In this document: positions 21,064 through 29,928 of the stretch, in pieces | How the letters are laid out: each line of letters starts with the position of its first letter | How positions within the stretch are numbered: the stretch's first letter is position 1 | Assembly (NCBI RefSeq): GCF_008641105.1 | Contig: NZ_VTTI01000015.1 | Span: forward strand, 10,547 to 74,546 | Direction of reading: 5' to 3' | Source: Halopseudomonas salina | GTDB lineage: Bacteria; Pseudomonadota; Gammaproteobacteria; Pseudomonadales; Pseudomonadaceae | Length of the DNA stretch: 64,000 nt | Position numbers and translations under genes: made by a program | Notes under the pieces: model-generated | Told to the model about the DNA's origin: nothing | Databases searched by the model: none | The model's input: the letters and a program-made list of their open reading frames with translations, nothing else

Positions 21064-22064
21064 GGATAGCGGCCGACCTTGATGGTATTGACTGCCTTCA
21101 ACGAATCCACATCGATGACCGAGACATCTCCGCTTACACCGTTGGTGGTCAAGAGTTTGCTTTGGTCGGTATTGAACGACATGTGCCAGACGCGGCGGCC
21201 TACCAGAATGTACTCAAGCACCTCATAGGTCTTGGCGTCCACTACAGCCACATGATTGGCAGGGCCCAGAGCAACAAAGGCGTATCGGCCATCGTCACTC
21301 AGCTTGACCCCGACCGGCTGGACGCGATCCGGATGAATTCCCTTGATCGCGAACTCAATGGTATGGGTGACCTCCTTGCTGGCTACGTCGACTATCTTGA
21401 CCGTACCGCCGATCTCGGCCGACGCCCAAAGCAAGCTACTGTCCTTGGTAAACTCCACATGTCGAGGGCGCTGATCTACCAGAGTATTGGCTACCAGTGT
21501 ATTGGTGCTGGTATCGATCCAGTGCAGCATGTTGCTGGTTTCACTGGTATTGACGGCCCACTTGCCATCAGGACTGACGCCCATGCCCTCGGGCTCGACA
21601 CCTACATCGATCTGTGCAAGCACTTCGCTGGTTTCAACGTCAACTACCGTCACCAGTGCATCATCTTCATTGGAGATATACAGCCAGCGATCGTTATGAT
21701 GCAGAGCGAATTGTTCGGGGTCAGCGCCTGAAGGCAGTTCCTTGATTATCTTGCGGGTGGCCAGGTCGATGATCTGTACCCGATCCGAATCGCTGGCGCA
21801 GATATACAGCAGTTTGTTATCGCTCGAGAGCAAGACCCCGCGCGGACGCAGTCCCACATCGATGGTTTCCACTACCTGCATGCTGTCCAGGTCGATAACA
21901 GAAACGGTATTGTCTTTCTCGTTTGTAACGTAAGCCGTCTCGGCCAGGGCAGTCAGACTGAACGTGCTGGTCAACAAAGCGCCTGCAAGCAGTGACAGAC
22001 TGAACTTCCTGATCGGCAGACTATGCGCGAGTACAGCAGAGGTGTGACGGCTTTTCTTGTACAT
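21039..22064 (-). CDS. Secreted YVTN-family beta-propeller protein
   Basis: The 341-residue protein has an N-terminal signal peptide (FSLSLLAGALLTSTFSLTALA). Repeated propeller blades follow, such as AYVTNEKDNTVSVIDLD and similar VxVxD segments about every 42 residues. It belongs to the beta-propeller family repeatedly found with PQQ-dependent alcohol oxidation and this ABC transporter. It is probably periplasmic. It starts 49 bases after the binding-protein gene and overlaps the ATPase gene. Confidence 0.88.
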   Translation of the reverse strand: MYKKSRHTSAVLAHSLPIRKFSLSLLAGALLTSTFSLTALAETAYVTNEKDNTVSVIDLDSMQVVETIDVGLRPRGVLLSSDNKLLYICASDSDRVQIIDLATRKIIKELPSGADPEQFALHHNDRWLYISNEDDALVTVVDVETSEVLAQIDVGVEPEGMGVSPDGKWAVNTSETSNMLHWIDTSTNTLVANTLVDQRPRHVEFTKDSSLLWASAEIGGTVKIVDVASKEVTHTIEFAIKGIHPDRVQPVGVKLSDDGRYAFVALGPANHVAVVDAKTYEVLEYILVGRRVWHMSFNTDQSKLLTTNGVSGDVSVIDVDSLKAVNTIKVGRYPWGVVVTP

Positions 22065-22112
22065 GGGTACTCCAGGTTCTTGTTTTTGGGATTTTGGGTG
22101 ACCGGGCCAGAT

Positions 22113-23294
22113 TCACAGCAGCCGGCATTTGCTCTCGGGTTGGTCAAACCCCAGAGTGTCAAGATCGGTCTCGGGATGCAGAAAGCCTTCCTGTGGTGAG
22201 TTGCTTACCAGTGCGCGGGGTTGCACCAAGGGGATGGGCTGACGAAGTTGTCCGCTCCAGTCGCGATAACTCAGCTTTCTGCCTTTGAATCCGTCCAGCG
22301 GAAGATCGTCGGACAGACTCAGCGCTTTGATCGCCGCTGGATCGGTGCTATTGAGTGTGGTGACAGCTGCACCAAAGGTACGAATACCCAGCCAGGCGGC
22401 GAAGTCCAGGCTATTCATCCAGCGGCCAGCCTGGAGTTCAAAACGTTTTTGCAACTGGGCAGCGCCGAAGGTTTCGACCACTTTATGCCAGCCCAGTGGG
22501 GTGAGGCCCTGTGTGCCAGCTACTGGTCTTGGATACCAGGTGTTGTAAGGGATGTATTCACCAAAATCACCGCGCTCGTCAGCCACTACCACAACGTCAT
22601 ACTCGGAGGTCTGGGTAAACAGGGGGACCTCCGCCTGTGCGGTGCGGCGCAGATCGGTATCAAAACTCCAGACTTTTTCAGCCACGACTTTATGGCCGAA
22701 CCGTTTGGCGGAGCGTTTCAAAGCGGCGGCATAGGCCAGGTCGTCATCCGTGGGGCCACTGATCAGCAGCCAGCGCGTGAGTTTGCGTACGGTCAGAAAC
22801 TGCGCCAGCGCGTCGGTCAGCATGGCGCGGCTGGGGAGTGTATGCAGTACGTTCGGCAGGCACTGCTCAGTGCGCAGCTTGTCATCGTGACTGCCGGCGT
22901 TGATCAGCAAGCTATCAGCGGAAAACTCGTTTGCCAGCTCGGACAGCGCCTGGCTGGGCAAATTGATGACGAACAGCCTTACGCCCTGAGCATGCAGCGC
23001 TCTTGCGGCATCCAGAGTAGCCTGCAACTCCGCTTCAGCGGCGACCAGCAACTGATAGTCATGTTTCAGAAAGCGCCCAGTACTGTTGTTGTCTGCCAAT
23101 GCCAACTGCGCACCCTGCAGGCCCGCATCGGGCGGTTCAGGAATGACGTTAGACATGATCGGGCCTGGGTCTGGAGTCCAGCTGACATAAGCCATATTGA
23201 CCGTCAGCGTCTGGACCTGACTGCTCGTGGCCACTGCACTGGCGCTGATGACTGTCATAAAACAGAACAGGGAATACAAAACCGTTGAGCGCAT
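22113..23294 (-). CDS. Periplasmic branched-chain-type ABC substrate-binding protein, PQQ-locus type
   Basis: The 393-residue protein has a signal peptide from the ATG at 23294, which follows an excellent AAAAGGAG site. The ligand-binding type I fold is indicated by GLQGAQLALADNNSTGRFL and WLLISGPTDDDLAYAAALKR. It is the first gene of the four-gene leftward operon with the beta-propeller protein, ATPase and permease. Family members accompany quinoprotein alcohol dehydrogenases. The ligand is unknown, and pairing with an ABC-2 exporter-like permease is odd for a binding protein. Confidence 0.85.
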   Translation of the reverse strand: MRSTVLYSLFCFMTVISASAVATSSQVQTLTVNMAYVSWTPDPGPIMSNVIPEPPDAGLQGAQLALADNNSTGRFLKHDYQLLVAAEAELQATLDAARALHAQGVRLFVINLPSQALSELANEFSADSLLINAGSHDDKLRTEQCLPNVLHTLPSRAMLTDALAQFLTVRKLTRWLLISGPTDDDLAYAAALKRSAKRFGHKVVAEKVWSFDTDLRRTAQAEVPLFTQTSEYDVVVVADERGDFGEYIPYNTWYPRPVAGTQGLTPLGWHKVVETFGAAQLQKRFELQAGRWMNSLDFAAWLGIRTFGAAVTTLNSTDPAAIKALSLSDDLPLDGFKGRKLSYRDWSGQLRQPIPLVQPRALVSNSPQEGFLHPETDLDTLGFDQPESKCRLL

Positions 23295-23356
23295 GTGGAC
23301 TCCTTTTATCTTGAGTCCAGCATGGAAGCTGGCAGGTGCCTGGTAAATCCGAAGAA

Positions 23357-23384
23357 AGTACCAATCGGCCAGTACCAAGGTACT
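23357..23384. promoter_or_regulatory. AGTACC repeats and palindrome in the divergent promoter
   Basis: The octamer AGTACCAA occurs at 23357 and 23371, 14 bases apart, and the second copy forms the palindrome AGTACC-AA-GGTACT (23371-23384). It lies between the divergent ABC operon and the ExaD-like kinase gene, where both promoters must be. Confidence 0.45.
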
Positions 23385-23450
23385 ATTCCGAGGTTTTGTT
23401 CAAACCGTACGATAGGGCGGACTGTATTAGATTCGTCCAGGAATTAGCCA

Positions 23451-24740
23451 ATGCGCTCTATTTCGACTGCAACTCGCCTGACGGCCTGGGTTTGTGTGGC
23501 CTTCAGCATAGTGTTATTGGTCACCATGGGTGTGTTGCTCAGGCAGGCTGAAAAGGATGTCGTGCGTGAGCTGCAGAGCGGCCGGGCAATGGCACTGAGC
23601 TTGCTCGAAAACATGGCTCAGCGGCGGGTCTCTCCCGCGGTTGAGGTTCTCGATGATCTCCGCCATGTGCGCATCGCGAAGACTGGCAGTGTCGGCCATG
23701 ATATTGCTCAACAAACTTCTGGTGCAGTGCCAGGGTGGTTGCTGCGCTGGATGCAGCCGGTGATAGATAAGTCATTTGCACCTGTATCTCTGGACTTTGC
23801 CGATGGCCAGCGATGGCTGGTCAGTCCTGATCCAGTCGACGAGCTTGAGGAGGTGTGGGAGTCGTTGCTCCTGCTGCTCGGCGTTTTTGCTGTTGCTCTT
23901 GTATTGTCATTGGTAGTCATCCATCTCTCGTTGCGTCGTGGGCTAAGAGCATACCGGCATCTGCTTGAAGCTTTGGAGCTTATCGGGGTTGGTGAATTGC
24001 AGGCACGCCTGTCACCTAGCAGCCAGACTGAGTTGAATCAATTGGCCAACCGCTTCAATCTCATGGCCACGGCCCTGGAGCGGGCAGAAGCAAGCAACCA
24101 GCAACTGACCCGTGCATTGATGACCCTGCAGGAGAAGGAGCGGATGCACCTGGCTCACGCCCTGCACGATGATCTGGGGCAATACCTGACCGGCATCCGG
24201 GCCCAGGCCTATATGCTTGGCGAATCATCTGGTCAGCCCGATCTGATTCGGCAGCACGCGCAACATCTTTTAGAGGCATGCAATGGTTTACAGCGTGGCT
24301 TCAGGGCGTTGGTCAAGGATCTGCATCCAGTCGTGCTGGACCGGTTAGGGCTGGAACAGGCTCTACGTCAGTTGACAGGGCAGTGGCAGCAACAACAGGG
24401 CATCCAGTGTGTGCTGGAGCTGGATAACCCTTTGCCTGATATGGCAACAGAGCAGCGCACGCATTTATATCGTCTATTGCAGGAAGCTTTGACCAATGTC
24501 GCTCGGCATGCCAAAGCCAGCTCGGTATGGGTGCGGCTGGTACTTCAGGGCAACGTGCTGCAAGTCAGTGTGCGGGATAACGGCGACGGTCTGAAAGACC
24601 AAAACGAATCCTGCGGAGTGGGCATGCGATCAATGCGCGAACGCGCTCGCTGTCTGCAAAGCGCATTGCAAGTCACCTCAAGCCCAGGCGTGGGTGTATT
24701 GGTGTCGCTCACTATTCCACTGAAGGGGCTCGCCGCATGA
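23451..24740 (+). CDS. exaD: NarL-type sensor histidine kinase (ExaD/EraS, PedS2 type)
   Basis: The 429-residue membrane kinase has an N-terminal helix, a periplasmic domain (about 30-140), a second membrane helix (about 145-165) and a HAMP domain. A HisKA_3 box carries ALHDDLGQYLTG, and an HATPase domain has EALTNVARHAKASS. The gene overlaps the response regulator by four bases (ATGA). By order and type it corresponds to ExaD of P. aeruginosa and to PedS2 of P. putida. PedS2 switches between calcium- and lanthanide-dependent dehydrogenases. The occurrence of both dehydrogenases nearby supports that role here. Confidence 0.87.
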   Translation: MRSISTATRLTAWVCVAFSIVLLVTMGVLLRQAEKDVVRELQSGRAMALSLLENMAQRRVSPAVEVLDDLRHVRIAKTGSVGHDIAQQTSGAVPGWLLRWMQPVIDKSFAPVSLDFADGQRWLVSPDPVDELEEVWESLLLLLGVFAVALVLSLVVIHLSLRRGLRAYRHLLEALELIGVGELQARLSPSSQTELNQLANRFNLMATALERAEASNQQLTRALMTLQEKERMHLAHALHDDLGQYLTGIRAQAYMLGESSGQPDLIRQHAQHLLEACNGLQRGFRALVKDLHPVVLDRLGLEQALRQLTGQWQQQQGIQCVLELDNPLPDMATEQRTHLYRLLQEALTNVARHAKASSVWVRLVLQGNVLQVSVRDNGDGLKDQNESCGVGMRSMRERARCLQSALQVTSSPGVGVLVSLTIPLKGLAA

Positions 24741-25378
24741 ATATTCTTCTGGTCGATGACCACGCGATTGTGCGTCAAGGCTATACCAGCCTGCTGGGTA
24801 TGACTTTCACCCAGGCTGACATCCGTGAGGCCGCCAGTGGAGAAGAGGCCATCAGCGCCGCGCAACAAAAGGTGCCTGATCTGGTGGTGCTGGATATCGG
24901 ATTGCCGGGCATCAGCGGCATCGAAACTGCCCGGCGTCTGCTGCTGCGGTGGCCCTCACTGCGCATTCTGTTTTTCAGTATGCATGATGAGTTACCGCTG
25001 GTGCGCCAGGCATTGGCTGCTGGCGCACTGGGGTACATCACCAAAGGCGCAGCACCGGATGTGTTGCTTGAGGCGGTGAGGCGTTGCCTGGGTGGGCAAC
25101 GCTATATAGAACAGGAACTGGCTACGCAGCTGGCCTGTGCTGGTCCCGACAACACCCTGGACCCGCGGCTGAAATGCATGACTCAGCGGGAGTTCGAGAT
25201 TTTTGTCATGCTCGCCAAGGGCACGCCACCCAGGCGCATCGCCAGTCATCTGTGCATCAGCAGCAAAACGGTTTCGAATAATCTGACCGTGCTCAAGCAG
25301 AAACTGAATGTCAGTTCTCTCACCGAACTGGTCCACCTGGCTATCGATACAGGAGTAATTCGAGTGCAGGTGGCCTGA
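24737..25378 (+). CDS. exaE: LuxR-type response regulator (ExaE/EraR, PedR2 type)
   Basis: This 213-residue regulator has a receiver domain starting MNILLVDDHAIVRQGY with the acceptor Asp in VVLDIGLPG. Its C-terminal helix-turn-helix contains PPRRIASHLCISSKTVSNN. It is translated together with the kinase upstream. In relatives this pair activates exaA/pedE transcription, and PedR2 also represses pedH when lanthanides are absent. Confidence 0.88.
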   Translation: MNILLVDDHAIVRQGYTSLLGMTFTQADIREAASGEEAISAAQQKVPDLVVLDIGLPGISGIETARRLLLRWPSLRILFFSMHDELPLVRQALAAGALGYITKGAAPDVLLEAVRRCLGGQRYIEQELATQLACAGPDNTLDPRLKCMTQREFEIFVMLAKGTPPRRIASHLCISSKTVSNNLTVLKQKLNVSSLTELVHLAIDTGVIRVQVA

Positions 25379-25393
25379 GCACGTCAGTATATG

Positions 25394-26065
25394 TCACTTT
25401 TCCCAGTCAAAAGGGCAGGCAGTGCAGTTGCTCATGTGCATGTTGAGAAAGGTGCCGTAATGCAGTCGGGCACCGGTCATATCGGCAGATTCCAGATTCG
25501 CGTGATTCATCTTTGACTCCTGCAGATTGGCATCGCGCAGATCTGCACCCTTCAGATCCGCCTTGGGCAACCAGGCCATCTCCAGGTTCACAGCACGCAG
25601 AGTGGCATCGTGCATGCTGGCACCACTGAAGCGGGCAAACTCAAGGTTGGCTCCGGTAAAGTCAGCATCCTTGAAATGCCCTCCCTGGGCTGTCAGGTTC
25701 CAGGCCTGAGCGCCAACAAAGCTTGTACCCACGGCGCTTACACCACGCATTGCGGTTTGTTGCAGGCTCGCCCGGTTGAGATTGGCCCCGTCCAGCCGGG
25801 CATTGTCCAGCTTCGCCTGATCCAGTCGGGCATGTCGCAGGTCTGCTCCGCGCAGGTCTGCACCAACAAGGTCGGCCTTGCGCAGGTCCACATGGCGCAG
25901 GTCAAGATTACGCAGGTCAACGCCAGGACAGCGTGTGCCTGGCATCAAAGCACAACCGTTGACAGTAACCACATCCTCCTCCGCAAAGTCGGCATCTTGC
26001 GCGGCAAGAGGTTGGGCAGCAATGATCCCTAGAACGATAAAGCTTGTGGCAAATAGTGATTTCAT
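25394..26065 (-). CDS. Secreted pentapeptide-repeat protein
   Basis: After a signal peptide (MKSLFATSFIVLGIIAAQPLAAQ) the 223-residue protein carries a Cys pair region, CALMPGTRCPGVDL. About 25 A(D/N)Lxx-type pentapeptide repeats follow, for example DLRKADLVGADLRGADLRHA. Such repeats fold as a right-handed quadrilateral beta-helix. It lies downstream of the first dehydrogenase, as in P. putida PP_2673, and is probably periplasmic. The ATG at 26065 begins a proper signal peptide; the TTG at 26200 would start inside the preceding gene. Confidence 0.85.
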   Translation of the reverse strand: MKSLFATSFIVLGIIAAQPLAAQDADFAEEDVVTVNGCALMPGTRCPGVDLRNLDLRHVDLRKADLVGADLRGADLRHARLDQAKLDNARLDGANLNRASLQQTAMRGVSAVGTSFVGAQAWNLTAQGGHFKDADFTGANLEFARFSGASMHDATLRAVNLEMAWLPKADLKGADLRDANLQESKMNHANLESADMTGARLHYGTFLNMHMSNCTACPFDWEK

Positions 26066-26085
26066 TGTCGCAGCTCCTATGGCAA

Positions 26086-26104
26086 CGCCCGGTCTTGCCG
26101 GGCG
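26086..26104 (-). terminator. Intercistronic hairpin after the first dehydrogenase gene
   Basis: A perfect 7-bp GC stem (CGCCCGG and CCGGGCG) lies in the 67-base gap between the dehydrogenase and the pentapeptide-repeat gene. No T-run follows in the direction of transcription, so it may reduce downstream expression or protect the mRNA 3' end rather than stop transcription fully. Confidence 0.45.
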
Positions 26105-26132
26105 TGCCTCAAGGGTTAAAGGAGTTAGAGGT

Positions 26133-28004
26133 TCAACGCTTGGCGCTGCTGGTATCCCAGCCAGGCAACTTGAATACCCAGAACGAGCCGCCCTGCGCAA
26201 CGGGCTTGGTCAACTCAGCCATCTCGCCACCCCAGAGTGGTACCGCGCCGCCGTAGCCGGTGGTAACACCGATGTACTGTTCGCCATCCAATTCCCAGGT
26301 AACCGGCGGTGAGATGATTCCGGTGCCGGTCTGGAACTTCCAGACCTCTTCACCAGTTTTGGCGTCGAAGGCCTTGAAATAGCCGTCACCCGTGCCGGTA
26401 AAGACCAGATTGCCTGCTGTCGCCAGCACACCAGCCCAGAGGGGCAAGGGTTCTTTGTGTTCCCACTCGACCTTGCCTGTAGTGGGGTTCATTGCACGCA
26501 GAATGCCGACGTGATCCTCATACATGCGCTTGATCCGGAAACCCATGCCGAGGTAGGCAGAGCCTTTGTTGTAGCTGACTTCTTCGGTCCAGTAGTCCTC
26601 CTTCCAATGGTTCGCTGGCACGTAGAACAGTCCGGTATTCTGGCTGTAGGCCATGGGGTTCCAGTTCTTGCCGCCGAGGAAAGGGGGTGATACCTCTACC
26701 GCTTCGCTGCGCTCCTGGCCAGGCTTGAGCCGGGCAGGGCGTTGCCCTTCATTTTCTACCGGTCGGCCGGTCTTCAGATCGATGTGGCTTGCCCAGGTGA
26801 TGTTGTCCACAAAGGGAAATGCGTTGGCCAACTTGCCGTTATTGCGGTCCACGACATAAAAGAAGCCGTTACGATCAGCATGTGCGGTGGCCTTGAGCGT
26901 TTTGCCGTCCTTGTCCTTGTAATCAAACAGCACCAGCTCGTTGTTGCCGGAGAAGTCCCAGGCGTCGTTGGGTGTATGCTGATAGAACCATTTGACCTCG
27001 CCGGTGGTGGCGTCAACGCCGACCTGACCTGAGGTGTAGAGACTATCGTAATCGGACGGTTTGCCGTCTTTTGAGGTGCGCGCCCATCCATTCCAGGGCG
27101 CGGGATTGCCAGCCCCGATAATAATGGTATTGGTGTCCGGGTCGAAGCTGGCGCTCTGCCAAGGGGCACCTCCACCCTGGCTCCAGGCCTCAACTTTGCC
27201 GGTGGGCGAGTTTGTATCATCAGGCCAGGACGGCGCCTTTACGTCGCCAGTAGGGGTGCTCTCTTCGCCATTAAGACGGCCCATGTGGCCCTCAACGAAC
27301 GGCCGCATCCACAGTTCTTCACCCGTTTCAGGGTCGCGCGCAAAGAGTTTCCCCACTACGCCGAACTCATCACCGGAGGATCCATGAATCAGCATGACCT
27401 TGCCGGACTTCTGGTCCTTGATGATGGTTGGGGCGCCAGTCATGGTGTAACCAGCCTTATGGTCCCCGAATTTTTTACGCCAGACCACTTTGCCCGTGTC
27501 CTTGTTCAGAGCCACTACCCCAGCGTCGAGGGTACCGAAGAAGACCTTGTCCCCATAGATTGCCGCGCCGCGATTTACCACGTCGCAGCAGGGGCGAATG
27601 TCGTCGGGCAACCGATGCGAGTAGCTCCACAAACGGGCACCGCTCTTTGCGTCGAGTGCAAAAATACGTGAATAGGAGCCCGTTACGTAAATAATGCCTT
27701 CATGAATAATTGCCTGGGATTCCTGTCCGCGCTGTTTTTCGTCGCCGAAGGAAAAAGACCAAGCCGGCGTCAGTTTGAAAACGTTGTCCCGGTTGACCTG
27801 TTTCAGCGGGCTCCAACGCTGGGCGTTGGTCCCCATGCCATATTGCAGCACGTTATGAGTTGAGGTGTGATCGTTGGCAATATCGTCCCAGGTGACAGGT
27901 TTGGCGATGGCATAGGGCGCAGCCAGGCTGATACTGGCAGCCATTGTCAGACATTTGATGGCCTGGGCGAGAGGGCTTGGAGCAGTTAACTTTCTTGTTT
28001 TCAT
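26133..28004 (-). CDS. exaA: Quinoprotein alcohol dehydrogenase, calcium-type (ExaA/PedE)
   Basis: This 623-residue periplasmic enzyme oxidises primary alcohols with PQQ and passes electrons to cytochrome c. It has a signal peptide (AASISLAAPYAIA), an eight-bladed propeller with tryptophan-docking motifs, and the vicinal disulfide Cys139-Cys140 (CCDV). The catalytic Asp350 is in AWDFSGNNE, with Ser352 two residues later. A Ser or Ala there marks calcium-dependent enzymes such as PedE. ATG 28004 gives the signal peptide and follows AAGGAAACACTGCC. The cytochrome gene is divergent. Confidence 0.95.
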   Translation of the reverse strand: MKTRKLTAPSPLAQAIKCLTMAASISLAAPYAIAKPVTWDDIANDHTSTHNVLQYGMGTNAQRWSPLKQVNRDNVFKLTPAWSFSFGDEKQRGQESQAIIHEGIIYVTGSYSRIFALDAKSGARLWSYSHRLPDDIRPCCDVVNRGAAIYGDKVFFGTLDAGVVALNKDTGKVVWRKKFGDHKAGYTMTGAPTIIKDQKSGKVMLIHGSSGDEFGVVGKLFARDPETGEELWMRPFVEGHMGRLNGEESTPTGDVKAPSWPDDTNSPTGKVEAWSQGGGAPWQSASFDPDTNTIIIGAGNPAPWNGWARTSKDGKPSDYDSLYTSGQVGVDATTGEVKWFYQHTPNDAWDFSGNNELVLFDYKDKDGKTLKATAHADRNGFFYVVDRNNGKLANAFPFVDNITWASHIDLKTGRPVENEGQRPARLKPGQERSEAVEVSPPFLGGKNWNPMAYSQNTGLFYVPANHWKEDYWTEEVSYNKGSAYLGMGFRIKRMYEDHVGILRAMNPTTGKVEWEHKEPLPLWAGVLATAGNLVFTGTGDGYFKAFDAKTGEEVWKFQTGTGIISPPVTWELDGEQYIGVTTGYGGAVPLWGGEMAELTKPVAQGGSFWVFKLPGWDTSSAKR

Positions 28005-28374
28005 GGCAGTGTTTCCTTGTTGTTGGATTAGGGCAGCAATGCTGGTCCACGTCCCCATCTTGGTCAGTCGTCTTTTTCGGTGATACGGAAAATGACCCGG
28101 GGTTTGCGGGAAAAAACCCCGGGTAGCTGGCGCTTGGGATGCCCTCAATTGGAGCGCTACTTTGGACGGAGCAAATCAATGCTTTTGGCTGTTCTAGCTG
28201 TTAAAAGCGGCTTTGCCTGGCTTGAGAATCCGGTGCGGTGGCTGAAGTGTTTAATACCAACGGACTAATTTGCGGCCACCAAAGCAGCATTGGGGTCAGG
28301 TCGGTCCGTTCCTACCATGGCCCTCGGATACTCAAATAATGATCCGTGCCTGACACGGCCGAGAGGTGAGCCTA
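28005..28374. promoter_or_regulatory. Divergent promoter region of exaA and the cytochrome gene
   Basis: This 370-base gap holds no gene. It contains GCTACTTTGGA on the plus strand at 28156-28166 and GCTGCTTTGGTGGC on the minus strand at 28275-28288. The latter is nearly identical to the sequence upstream of pqqF at 10700. These are candidate sites for ErbR or ExaE. The palindrome CCCCGGG-type sequence near 28098-28122 was also noticed. Confidence 0.45.
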
Positions 28375-28809
28375 ATGATGCATTTCAAACAAGCCCTGAA
28401 GATAAGCGCCCTGGGATTACTATTGGCTTCTGGCCAGTCCCTGGCGCACGGCAACGTCACGCCACAGTCAGTGGATACCAAAAACCTGGAGAAACTCGGC
28501 GAGGAGTGGCTTGAAACCAACCCCTATCGAGATCATCCGCAACATGACCTAGCAGTAAAAATAGGTGCTTCTGCCTATAACCAGAACTGTGCGTCCTGCC
28601 ATGGACTGGAAGCCATCTCTGGGGGTATGACGCCCGATTTACGAGAGCTTGAGACCGGTGATTACGGTGATGAGTGGTTCAAGGAGCGGGTCGTCAATGG
28701 CGCTGTACGCGACGGCCGGGTGTATATGCCGCGTATGGGCGACGTGCTCAGCCAGGAAGCTCTGTGGGCAATTCGTACCTGGTTGGAAACTGTTGCGGTA
28801 GAGCAATAA
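28375..28809 (+). CDS. exaB: Cytochrome c550, electron acceptor of alcohol dehydrogenase
   Basis: The 144-residue protein has a signal peptide ending QSLAHG and a single heme-binding CASCH motif near residue 70. A distal Met ligand candidate lies in VYMPRMGD. It matches the small c-type cytochromes (ExaB, PedF) that take electrons from quinoprotein dehydrogenases. GAGGTGA precedes ATG 28375; the neighbouring ATG at 28378 is equally possible. It is divergent from exaA and four bases upstream of the binding-protein gene. Confidence 0.92.
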   Translation: MMHFKQALKISALGLLLASGQSLAHGNVTPQSVDTKNLEKLGEEWLETNPYRDHPQHDLAVKIGASAYNQNCASCHGLEAISGGMTPDLRELETGDYGDEWFKERVVNGAVRDGRVYMPRMGDVLSQEALWAIRTWLETVAVEQ

Positions 28810-28812
28810 AGC

Positions 28813-29709
28813 ATGCTTTCCCTGAGGATTGTGGGCTTATGGTGTTGCTTGTTGATGGCCATGCCGGCGCTGGCGTTCAACATCACGCATATCCGCGACC
28901 ATGATGAAATTATCGATTCCGGTTATCTCAAGGTGGCCGTCTATGAAGACTACCCACCCTATAGCTTTATGCACGATGGTCAGCCTCGAGGCGTTGACGT
29001 CGAGCTGGCCAAGGTGCTGGCTGCAGAGCTTGACCTGGAGTTGCGGCTGCAATGGATGAAGCCGGACGAAACCTTTGACGGTGACCTGCGCAATCACCTC
29101 TGGAAAGGTCATTACCTGCGCCCTGGTCAGATCGCCGATGTGATGTTGCGGGCACCCAACGACAAAGCGTACAGCACAATGCGTGATGACCTTGGCTTGC
29201 CTGCTCACGAGCTGGTTCACATGTTCGGCCCGTATCAACAGGAGCGTTGGCAAGCTGCCTATAACCCGAAGAAGATAGACGCGGTGCCCAGCATTGCGAT
29301 CTTTCAATATCACCCTGTTGGCGTTGAAGAGGATTCGATTCCCTCGTTCTACCTGGCCAGTGTCATGAATGGTCAATTAAGCAAAATGACCCGCCATTAT
29401 CGCAACCTGGCTCTCGCCTTCGAGGCTATGAAGACTGGGGAGGTACACGCGGTGATGGGCACGCAGGCCGAGATTGACTGGCTACTTGCCAGAAATGCCG
29501 AGGCCGGCATGCAGTTGACCGAAAATGCCTATCCGAATATGGGCAAACAGGTCTGGGATCTGGGGATGGCAGTCCATGACTCCAACCGCCAGCTGGCTTA
29601 TGCCCTGGGTGATATCACTGAAGCCATGGTGCTGGATGGACGCATGGCAGCGCTCTATGCCGAGTATGGTTTGCGTTACATGTTACCGAGTTATTACGCC
29701 GATATCTGA
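28813..29709 (+). CDS. Quinoprotein-associated periplasmic solute-binding protein
   Basis: The 298-residue protein has a signal peptide (MPALAF) and a family 3 extracellular solute-binding fold. The latter is shown by LKVAVYEDYPPYSF and PRGVDVELAKVLAAELDL. Proteins of this type (MoxJ-like) accompany PQQ dehydrogenases and may help mature the enzyme or deliver metal, rather than serve transport. It follows the cytochrome gene by four bases and ends at a strong terminator, so the two form an operon. The exact role is unknown. Confidence 0.88.
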   Translation: MLSLRIVGLWCCLLMAMPALAFNITHIRDHDEIIDSGYLKVAVYEDYPPYSFMHDGQPRGVDVELAKVLAAELDLELRLQWMKPDETFDGDLRNHLWKGHYLRPGQIADVMLRAPNDKAYSTMRDDLGLPAHELVHMFGPYQQERWQAAYNPKKIDAVPSIAIFQYHPVGVEEDSIPSFYLASVMNGQLSKMTRHYRNLALAFEAMKTGEVHAVMGTQAEIDWLLARNAEAGMQLTENAYPNMGKQVWDLGMAVHDSNRQLAYALGDITEAMVLDGRMAALYAEYGLRYMLPSYYADI

Positions 29710-29723
29710 ACCGGTTCATGCTT

Positions 29724-29765
29724 GCCGGCTGGCATGGCAGTCTTGCCATGCCAGCCGGCTTTTTT
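29724..29765 (+). terminator. Strong Rho-independent terminator
   Basis: A perfect 16-bp stem (29724-29739 and 29744-29759, loop GTCT) is followed by six T residues. It closes the cytochrome and binding-protein operon and separates it from the second dehydrogenase. Confidence 0.95.
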
Positions 29766-29928
29766 GTGCCCGCGATCAGGGTATTGCTACCAAGTGATGA
29801 GGTAAATCACCCCTGGGTTGCATTGTTGAGAAGATCCTCGCAGCGAACAATCAGGGCCTGAGGCGGGAAAATTTCCCGGTTCTTCGCTGACTCGACCATC
29901 ACAACAATACATCTTTGAGGTAGCAGCA

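Noticed and set aside
22221..23288. Open frame of 355 codons opposite the binding-protein gene
   Set aside because: The minus-strand gene has a signal peptide, a ribosome-binding site and family motifs; this frame has none.
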